DNA of 13,261 bases from contig JACMNZ010000049.1 in NCBI GenBank assembly GCA_014378285.1, positions 1 through 13,261 on the forward strand. The letters run 5' to 3'. Below are positions 7,144 to 13,261 of the stretch, piece by piece. Below the pieces are notes generated by a model. The model had not been told where the DNA came from. It saw only the letters and a program-made list of their open reading frames with translations, and made no database searches. The DNA is from Pseudopedobacter sp. Its GTDB lineage: Bacteria; Bacteroidota; Bacteroidia; Sphingobacteriales; Sphingobacteriaceae. Within the stretch, counting starts at the first letter, position 1, and each line of letters starts with the position of its first letter. The position numbers and the translations under genes are program-made.

Positions 7144-7614
7144 ATGGTTAAATATGAAGAGCCTTTGATTTATCAAATGGTGCAAATCACAAAAAAATAT
7201 TTGAGTGCTTTTGCTAGTCTTGCTAAAGATATCCCACTAGAGCGGTATCATTATGCCCTTTTGTTGATAGACGAGCATCAAGAAAAACTAACACAAAAGG
7301 AACTGGCCAAATTATTACAGGTTGATAAATCATTTATGGTAAGTATGATTGATTATTTGGCTTCTAACGAGTTAGTATGTAGAGAAACGAATTGTGACGA
7401 TAGGAGACAACATTTTTTAATACTTACTGAAAAAGCCACCAAAATAATACCGATGATTAACCAGGTTTACAAATCTTTAAATAAACAGGCTTTTGTGGGT
7501 ATAGAGAAAGATAAAATTAACCAGTTTTTTGAGGTGATAAAAGATTTGCAAAACAACCTAAAATCCATTAAAGGGCATCCAATTATCGTTGAGTGTAAAA
7601 ATTCAAATTTATAA
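7144..7614 (+). CDS. MarR-family transcriptional regulator of the efflux operon
   Basis: This small (156-residue) winged helix-turn-helix protein probably represses or tunes the operon it heads. The recognition region LTQKELAKLLQVDKSFMVSM lies at 49-68. The wing follows at about 79-98 and carries the family's D-x-R motif (DDRR, 85-88) and LTEKA (94-98). Flanking helices at both ends match the MarR dimer interface. The start at 7144 is chosen because AAGG at 7134-7137 is then 6 bases upstream; the in-frame ATG at 7138 would touch that site and leave almost no leader from the predicted promoter. Two cysteines, Cys79 and Cys84, bracket the wing and a third is Cys151; whether they sense oxidants or metals is unknown. 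It ends one base before the adaptor gene, so the four genes are probably one transcript. Confidence 0.9.
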   Translation: MVKYEEPLIYQMVQITKKYLSAFASLAKDIPLERYHYALLLIDEHQEKLTQKELAKLLQVDKSFMVSMIDYLASNELVCRETNCDDRRQHFLILTEKATKIIPMINQVYKSLNKQAFVGIEKDKINQFFEVIKDLQNNLKSIKGHPIIVECKNSNL

Positions 7615-7615
7615 T

Positions 7616-8692
7616 ATGAAAATAAAATATATCATCTACGTTGCCTTGGTTTTATTATTTAGTTATTTGATTTATAACAGAATTGCCAAAGGAGATGGGA
7701 CAGAAAAGCCAAGCAAAGATGCTTCAAAAAAAGAGGGAGCACCAGCAATCTCTGTAAACGGAATAATTATAAAAACAGAAAAATTTTCTAACAATGTTGA
7801 TCTATCCGGAACCATTGAGGCAGATGAACAGGTACAAATAAGAAGTGAAGGATCAGGTTTGATAAGAAGTATTAATTTTGAGGAAGGTAGCAATGTAAGC
7901 AAAGGAGCACTATTGGTAAAAATTGACGACCGAGAGTTGAGAGCCCAATTATCACAGGCTTTAACAAGAGAAAGATTGGCCTCTGAAATTGAAGGAAGAG
8001 CAGGCAAACTATTGAAAGCAGAAGCAATAAGTCAAGAAGAATACGATAATACCGATGCAGAACTTAAATCTTTACGAGCGCAAACTCAACTAATTAGGGC
8101 ACAGCTTTCAAAAACAGAAATAAGAGCACCTTTTTCAGGAAAAATTGGTTTAAGAAATATCTCTACTGGGGCTTATGTTACCCCAACTACAGATATTGCA
8201 AACTTAGTAAGCGTAAATCCTGTAAAAATAAGTTTTTCTGTTCCAGAAAAATATACCCAAATGGTTAAAGTAGGTAGTGAGATTACTTTTACAGTTGCGG
8301 GTACTGGTAAAATTTTTAAGGCCAAAATTTATGCAAAAGAACCAGCCATCAATATCAGTACCAGAACCTTATTGTTAAGGGCAAAGGCAGCCAATCCAGA
8401 AGGTTATCTATTGCCAGGTACTTTTGCTAACATCAGTTTATCGTTAGAAAACATTAATGATGCAATCTTAATCCCTTCAGAAGCGGTAATCCCAGTGTTA
8501 AAAGGGAAACAAGTTTATGTAAGCAAAAATGGTAAAGCTGTTCCGGTAGAAATTGGTTCTAACATCCGTACGGATGAAAACGTTTTGGTTTCATCAGGTC
8601 TTTCGGTTGGTGACACTGTAATTATCTCTGGTATAATGGCATTAAAGCCAGATGCTCCGGTAAAAGTTAAAATCATTAAATCTTCTAATTAA
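7616..8692 (+). CDS. RND efflux periplasmic adaptor (membrane fusion protein)
   Basis: This 358-residue protein would connect the inner-membrane pump to the outer-membrane channel. A single N-terminal hydrophobic segment (about 5-20) anchors it; there is no lipobox cysteine. The lipoyl domain halves are at about 66-105 (LSGTIEADEQVQIRSEGSG, then EGSNVSKGALLVKIDD) and 168-200 (EIRAPFSGKIGLRNISTGAY). They flank an alpha-hairpin at 106-163. A beta-barrel (205-275, with SFSVPEKY and LLPGTFANI) and a membrane-proximal domain (280-352, AILIPSEAVIP) follow. All parts of the AcrA/MexA-type fold are present. ATG 7616 is chosen rather than an upstream in-frame TTG at 7589, because it lies one base after the regulator's stop and starts directly with the membrane anchor. 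The pump gene begins 9 bases downstream. Confidence 0.94.
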   Translation: MKIKYIIYVALVLLFSYLIYNRIAKGDGTEKPSKDASKKEGAPAISVNGIIIKTEKFSNNVDLSGTIEADEQVQIRSEGSGLIRSINFEEGSNVSKGALLVKIDDRELRAQLSQALTRERLASEIEGRAGKLLKAEAISQEEYDNTDAELKSLRAQTQLIRAQLSKTEIRAPFSGKIGLRNISTGAYVTPTTDIANLVSVNPVKISFSVPEKYTQMVKVGSEITFTVAGTGKIFKAKIYAKEPAINISTRTLLLRAKAANPEGYLLPGTFANISLSLENINDAILIPSEAVIPVLKGKQVYVSKNGKAVPVEIGSNIRTDENVLVSSGLSVGDTVIISGIMALKPDAPVKVKIIKSSN

Positions 8693-8701
8693 GTTCAATA
8701 A

Positions 8702-11700
8702 ATGAGTATTTCTACTACAAGTATAAAAAGACCTGTTCTTGCCATTGTAATGAACTTGATTTTATTGCTTTTTGGGGTAATAGGTTTCACTTTTTTGGGA
8801 ATTAGGGAATATCCATCTATAGACCCTACGGTAATATCAGTAAGAACCAGTTACCCAGGAGCTAACTCAGATATTATAGAGTCTCAAATTACAGAGCCTT
8901 TAGAAAAATATATCAACCAAATTGATGGGATAAGAAATATATCGTCTTCTAGTAACCAAGGATCTAGCGCTATAACTGTCGAGTTTAATTTAGGTAAAGA
9001 TTTAGAAAGTGCCGCAAACGATGTAAGGGATAAAGTTTCGCAAGCAGCCAGAGAATTGCCTAGTGATATTGATGGTTTACCAATTGTTTCTAAAGCAGAC
9101 GCTGACTCTGAATCCATTATTTCGATGACTATCCAAAGTGATAAAAGGAATATTTTGGAATTGAGTGATTATGCAGAAAACGTGGTTGCACAGCGATTAC
9201 AAACAATCCCGGGAGTTTCATCAGTGCAAATTTGGGGACAAAAGAGATACGCTATGCGTTTATGGTTAGATCCAAATAAATTATCTTCCTATGCGCTTAC
9301 ACCTTTAGATATCCGTAATGCTTTAGATAGGCAAAATGTAGATCTCCCTTCAGGAAAAATATCTGGTGACAATACAGAATTAACTGTAAAAACAGTTGCT
9401 AACCTTACTACAGCAGAGCAATTCAATAATTTAATTATCAAGAACGATGGTACAAATATCGTAAGATTTAAAGATGTTGGTTACGCGGAATTAGGTCCAG
9501 AAAATGAAGAGACGATATTAAGATCAAACGGGAAACCCATGGTTGCAACTGCAATAGTGACACAGCCGGGTGCTAATTATTTAGAAATCGCAAGTGAGTT
9601 TTATAAAAGGTATGAAGAATTTAAAACAGATTTACCTTCAGATATTAAATTAGATATTGCTTTAGACAATACCCTATTCATCAAAAAATCCGTAATCGAG
9701 GTTGTAGAAACCCTGGGGATAGCTTTGGTTTTGGTAATCATTATCATCTATTTATTCTTTAGAGATTGGAGTATTGCTTTTAGGCCTTTGATTGATATTC
9801 CAGTTTCTTTAGTCGCTACATTTTTTTTAATGTTCCTTCTTGGTTTTTCAATCAACGTTTTAACACTTTTAGCAATTGTTTTGGCTACAGGCTTAGTAGT
9901 TGATGATGGAATTGTAGTAACAGAAAATATTTATAAAAAAGTAGAAGAAGGGATGTCTCCTTTTGAAGCTGCCATAAAAGGAGCGAACGAAATATTTTTT
10001 GCAGTAATTTCCATATCCATCACCTTGGCAGCGGTTTTTTTACCAGTTATATTCTTAGAAGGTTTTGTTGGTAGGTTATTTAGAGAGTTTGGTATTGTTA
10101 TAGGTGCGGCGGTACTAATATCAGCTTTCGTATCATTAACCTTAACCCCAATGTTAAATGCATATTTAATAAAGGGCACAAAAAAATCTAAATTTTATGA
10201 TAAAACTGAGCCATTTTTTCAAAATCTTAACAATGGTTATCATGATTATCTAGAATCATTCCTTAAAAAGAGATGGCTTGCTTTTCCTATAGTTTTAGTT
10301 TGTGTGGGTTTAATAGTACTCTTTTGGAAAGTTTTGCCAAAAGAGACTGCTCCATTAGATGATAGGAGTAGTTTAAGGATGAATATAATTGCACCAGAAG
10401 GGGCAACTTTTGAATATACAGATGCTTTTGTTTCTGAGGTAGGAGAATTAATAAGGGATTCTGTGCCAGAAACAGCAGCAGATTTATCTGTAACCTCCCC
10501 TGGGTATTCAGGTTCTGGGGCCTCCAATACCGGATTTTTTAGAATAAAGCTAAAAGATGTTGGAGACAGGGAGAGGTCTCAAGAGGAAATAGCCAATAAG
10601 TTGACAAAAGATTTGAGAAAGCTCAATCAGGCAAAAGTATTCGTCTCTCAACAGGCAACTATTGCAGTGGGTAGGTCTAGGGGTTTGCCGGTTCAATACA
10701 TTATTCAAGCACCCAACTTTGAGAAATTGAGGGAAAAAATCCCATTGTTTATGGACGAGATTTCTAAAGACCCAACCTTTACCATAACGGATGTAAACCT
10801 TAAGTTTAATAAGCCAGAATTATATGTTTCTATAGATAGGAATAAAGCTCAAAATTTAGGAGTTTCCGTGATTGATGTGGCACAAACCCTTCAACTATCC
10901 TTAAGTGCACAAAGATTTGGATACTTCACGATGGATGGGAAACAATATCAAGTAATTGGTCAGTTTAATCGTGAAAAAAGAAATGACCCCTATGATTTGA
11001 GTGCTATCTTTGTAAGAAATAACACAGGTCAATTGATCCAATTAGACAATCTGGTAAATACAAAAGAACAAAGCAGCCCCCCACAATTATATAGAAACAA
11101 CAGATTTGCATCAGCAACAGTGTCTGGAGGATTAGCTCCAGGAAAGACAATGGGTGATGGTATTGAGGCAATGGAAAGGGCGAAAGCGAAAATTTTGGAT
11201 GAGAGTTTTTCTACTGACTTAGCAGGAGAATCAAGAGATTTTAAAGAAAGCAGTTCAAATACCATTTTTGCCTTTGGTTTAGCATTGCTATTAGTTTATT
11301 TAATTTTAGCCGCTCAGTTTGAAAGTTTTATTGATCCTATAGTGATTATTTTAACAGTACCAATGGCCGTTGCTGGAGCCTTCTTTTCACTTTGGCTTTT
11401 GGGGCAATCCTGGAATATATTTAGCCAGATTGGTACCATTATGCTTATTGGTTTGGTTACAAAAAACGGAATTTTGATAGTAGAATTTGCCAATCAATTA
11501 AAAGAGCAAGGGATGCCTGTTGCTAAAGCGATAAGGGAAGCATCCGTTTCTAGATTGAGACCTATTCTAATGACCAGTTTAGCGATTGCTTTAGGTGCTT
11601 TGCCAATCGCCATGGCGTTAGGTGCCGCTGCAAAAAGCAGAATGAGTATGGGTACGGTAATTATTGGAGGTACTTTGTTCTCACTTGTGCTTACCCTCTT

Positions 11701-11800
11701 TGTAATCCCAGCTATTTATTCTTACTGGTCTAAAGAGTACAAAGAAACAAGGGCAGAGAAAGCAGAAAAAGAAATAAAACTTGCAGAAAAGACATCCTAG
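8702..11800 (+). CDS. RND efflux pump, inner-membrane permease (HAE1-like)
   Basis: This 1032-residue proton-driven exporter has the usual length and duplicated layout of AcrB/MexB-type pumps. Its first membrane helix is at about 11-33, followed by a large periplasmic loop to about 330, a helix bundle at about 335-500, a second long loop and a final bundle at about 855-1012. The proton-relay residues are visible: adjacent Asp401 and Asp402 in LVVDDGIVVTENIY (helix 4), and Lys921 in LVTKNGILIVEF (helix 10). The paired Asp pattern, without the acidic pattern of heavy-metal pumps, points to the hydrophobic/amphiphilic (drug-type) group. The C-terminal 20 residues are charged (KETRAEKAEKE) and cytoplasmic. 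It sits between its adaptor (9-base gap) and its channel (2-base gap). The actual substrates cannot be read from sequence. Confidence 0.95.
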   Translation: MSISTTSIKRPVLAIVMNLILLLFGVIGFTFLGIREYPSIDPTVISVRTSYPGANSDIIESQITEPLEKYINQIDGIRNISSSSNQGSSAITVEFNLGKDLESAANDVRDKVSQAARELPSDIDGLPIVSKADADSESIISMTIQSDKRNILELSDYAENVVAQRLQTIPGVSSVQIWGQKRYAMRLWLDPNKLSSYALTPLDIRNALDRQNVDLPSGKISGDNTELTVKTVANLTTAEQFNNLIIKNDGTNIVRFKDVGYAELGPENEETILRSNGKPMVATAIVTQPGANYLEIASEFYKRYEEFKTDLPSDIKLDIALDNTLFIKKSVIEVVETLGIALVLVIIIIYLFFRDWSIAFRPLIDIPVSLVATFFLMFLLGFSINVLTLLAIVLATGLVVDDGIVVTENIYKKVEEGMSPFEAAIKGANEIFFAVISISITLAAVFLPVIFLEGFVGRLFREFGIVIGAAVLISAFVSLTLTPMLNAYLIKGTKKSKFYDKTEPFFQNLNNGYHDYLESFLKKRWLAFPIVLVCVGLIVLFWKVLPKETAPLDDRSSLRMNIIAPEGATFEYTDAFVSEVGELIRDSVPETAADLSVTSPGYSGSGASNTGFFRIKLKDVGDRERSQEEIANKLTKDLRKLNQAKVFVSQQATIAVGRSRGLPVQYIIQAPNFEKLREKIPLFMDEISKDPTFTITDVNLKFNKPELYVSIDRNKAQNLGVSVIDVAQTLQLSLSAQRFGYFTMDGKQYQVIGQFNREKRNDPYDLSAIFVRNNTGQLIQLDNLVNTKEQSSPPQLYRNNRFASATVSGGLAPGKTMGDGIEAMERAKAKILDESFSTDLAGESRDFKESSSNTIFAFGLALLLVYLILAAQFESFIDPIVIILTVPMAVAGAFFSLWLLGQSWNIFSQIGTIMLIGLVTKNGILIVEFANQLKEQGMPVAKAIREASVSRLRPILMTSLAIALGALPIAMALGAAAKSRMSMGTVIIGGTLFSLVLTLFVIPAIYSYWSKEYKETRAEKAEKEIKLAEKTS

Positions 11801-11802
11801 CT

Positions 11803-13116
11803 ATGAATAAATTGAAAAGCATAACTTATATCGTTTTGTGCATTTTGCCATTATCAGATTTAAAGGCACAAGAAAAATTAACATTACAACAAGCCATTAC
11901 CATTTCTTTAGATAACAATTACAGCATAAAAATTAGCAAAACTCAAAAAGAAATAAGTACAAATGATGTAAGCTATGGAAACGCAGGAATTTTACCAGCT
12001 GTTACTGGAAATTTAAACCAAAGCAACAATATACAAACCAGTACTGTTAATCTAGCTTCCGGAGACACTAGAAATGCAAATAATGCAAAGTCTAACAGTT
12101 TTAGTTATGGCGTAGGTTTAAATTGGAAAGTTTTTGATGGTTTTACCATGTTTGCCAATTATGATCGATTAAAAGAGTTAGAAAAACTAGGAGAGCTAAA
12201 TGCCCAACTTACGGTGCAAACTACCATTGCAAATGTGATTGATACTTATTATAATCTGATCAGTCAAAATAAACAACTAGAATCAACCAAAACTGGTTTA
12301 GAGGTATCACAATTGCGATTTAAAGATGCAAACAGCAGGTATAGATTAGGTAGAGGTTCTAAGTTAGAATTGCTAGCGGCAAAAGTAGATTTGAATACCG
12401 ATACTACCCAGCTATTGCGTCAGCAAGATTTAATCAAGAATATTAAAGTACAACTAAATCAGCTTTTAGCTAGAGATTTAAATACAGCCTTTAAAATTGA
12501 TGAACAAATTGCCATTGATAAGTTTTTGGTTTATGAAAATTTAAAACCTTTGGTTGATATTAAGAGTCTGGATGTACAAACTGCAAATATTAATCAGAAA
12601 ATAGCCGAAATATATATCAAACAAATAAAAGGAGCTAGATACCCAACAATAGCACTAAACTCTGGCTATAATTTTTCGAAAAACACTTCTCCTCCAACTA
12701 GCTTTGCTTTAAGATTTAATACTAGAGGTTTTAATTATGGTTTAACTGCATCAATAAATGTATTTAATGGTTTTCAACAAGGCAGATTAGAGAAAAATGC
12801 AAATCTAGAACTGCAAAATGCCAATTATGATTTGGAAAGAATTAAGCAAAATGTAAATGCCAATTTGTTAACAGCCTATCAAAACTATCAAACAAATTTA
12901 AAATTATTGATGTTAGAAGAATCTAATATTGAAGTGGCAAAAGAAAATCTAGATATCACCTTAGAAAAATATAGATTAGGAAGTATTGTGCCTTTAGAGT
13001 TAAGAGAAGCACAAAGAAATTACATTGAGGCCAATGCAAGATATGCTAACACACTATATGTAACCAAAATTTCTGAAGTCAGTATAAAAGAAATTACAGG
13101 CACTTTAAGCTTTTAG
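11803..13116 (+). CDS. TolC-like outer-membrane efflux channel
   Basis: This 437-residue protein is the outer-membrane exit duct of the tripartite pump. It has a signal peptide (1-22, ending LKA before QEK). Two outer-membrane-efflux-protein repeats follow. The first starts with LTLQQAITISLDNNYSI near 26-42 and continues with ILPAVTGNLNQ. The second starts near 245 and includes RYPTIALNSGYNFS and GLTASINVFNGF. The long stretches rich in Gln, Asn, Leu and Lys are the coiled helices of the periplasmic tunnel, and RYRLGRGSKLELLAAK and KYRLGSIVPLELREAQ are the matching turn motifs of the two halves. There is no N-terminal cysteine, so it is not a lipoprotein. It starts two bases after the pump stop codon, which implies translational coupling. 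It is the last gene of the operon; no strong terminator hairpin is visible after it. Confidence 0.94.
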   Translation: MNKLKSITYIVLCILPLSDLKAQEKLTLQQAITISLDNNYSIKISKTQKEISTNDVSYGNAGILPAVTGNLNQSNNIQTSTVNLASGDTRNANNAKSNSFSYGVGLNWKVFDGFTMFANYDRLKELEKLGELNAQLTVQTTIANVIDTYYNLISQNKQLESTKTGLEVSQLRFKDANSRYRLGRGSKLELLAAKVDLNTDTTQLLRQQDLIKNIKVQLNQLLARDLNTAFKIDEQIAIDKFLVYENLKPLVDIKSLDVQTANINQKIAEIYIKQIKGARYPTIALNSGYNFSKNTSPPTSFALRFNTRGFNYGLTASINVFNGFQQGRLEKNANLELQNANYDLERIKQNVNANLLTAYQNYQTNLKLLMLEESNIEVAKENLDITLEKYRLGSIVPLELREAQRNYIEANARYANTLYVTKISEVSIKEITGTLSF

Positions 13117-13146
13117 CTTTGAAAAATGATTCATACAATCTTTTTA

Positions 13147-13154
13147 TATATTTG
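13147..13154 (+). promoter_or_regulatory. -7 box upstream of the response-regulator gene
   Basis: TATATTTG is an exact match to TAnnTTTG, 21 bases upstream of the ATG at 13176. A TTTG at 13118-13121 could be the -33 element, but the 25-base gap is longer than usual. It suggests that the next gene has its own promoter rather than being part of the efflux operon. Confidence 0.5.
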
Positions 13155-13175
13155 CCTAAAGTATAGATAATCAGG

Positions 13176-13261
13176 ATGCAATCATTCAAATATAAAAAAG
13201 TACTCTTAATTGATGATAATTTCATTGATAATATGATCAATGAAAAAATTTTAATTGTCAA
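13176..13261 (+). CDS. CheY-like response regulator, N-terminal fragment (runs off the window)
   Basis: The first 28 codons read MQSFKYKKVLLIDDNFIDNM and onward to the window edge. The pattern hydrophobic strand-Asp-Asp-Asn (VLLIDDN, Asp13 and Asp14) is the first beta-strand and acidic pocket of a receiver domain. The following I-D-N-M-I-N-E-K-I is helix 1 as seen in stand-alone Bacteroidota receivers. The phospho-acceptor Asp and any output domain lie outside the window. It could be a single-domain regulator partnering with one of the kinases, but nothing visible links them. Confidence 0.8.
   Translation, partial: MQSFKYKKVLLIDDNFIDNMINEKILIV

Noticed and set aside
7589..7615. TTG at 7589 as an upstream start for the adaptor
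   Set aside because: It would overlap the regulator's coding end and add nine residues before the membrane anchor without benefit; the ATG at 7616 is better placed.
13105..13125. AAGCTTTTAGCTTTG at the end of the channel gene as a terminator
   Set aside because: The short AAGCTT symmetry lies partly in the coding region and gives no stable stem followed by a T-run.

Overview
The window looks like chromosomal DNA from a Bacteroidota bacterium, most likely a Pedobacter-like member of the Sphingobacteriaceae. This is inferred from three things: the AT-rich coding style, the two secreted proteins whose signal peptides end in '...LKAQ', and promoter -7 boxes that fit the Bacteroidota TAnnTTTG pattern. 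No RNA gene, CRISPR array, intact insertion sequence or phage gene was found.

Left part (1-4039), signalling. A histidine kinase whose 5' end lies outside the window is followed, 89 bases later on the same strand, by a 1081-residue fusion. That fusion joins a CheB methylesterase, a CheR methyltransferase, a heptad-repeat linker, a PAS domain and a histidine kinase. No chemotaxis genes (cheA, cheW, mcp, flagellar) are visible, so a role in sensory signalling other than classical chemotaxis is more likely.

Middle (4040-5240). There is no intact gene here for 1.2 kb. About 780 bases of it (4235-5011) are a badly decayed gene for a double-PAS sensor protein, still readable despite nine stop codons and two frame changes. 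Between it and the next gene lie a short AT-rich tandem direct repeat and an AT palindrome.

Right part (5241-13116). A secreted M61-family metallopeptidase with a PDZ domain is on the minus strand. It is divergent from a tightly packed four-gene plus-strand operon: a MarR-type regulator, a periplasmic adaptor, an RND inner-membrane pump and a TolC-like outer-membrane channel. Gaps within the operon are 1, 9 and 2 bases. Together the last three would form a complete tripartite efflux machine across both membranes, probably controlled by the MarR protein. The 118-base divergent region holds a -7 box for each direction and a perfect 7-3-7 dyad that is a candidate operator.

The right edge (13176 onward) holds the first 28 codons of a CheY-like response regulator behind a consensus -7 box.

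I found no clearly undescribed system. The items most worth a second look are the substitution-rich sensor pseudogene, the architecture and atypical H-box of the CheB-CheR-kinase fusion, and the dyad in the M61/efflux divergent promoter region.
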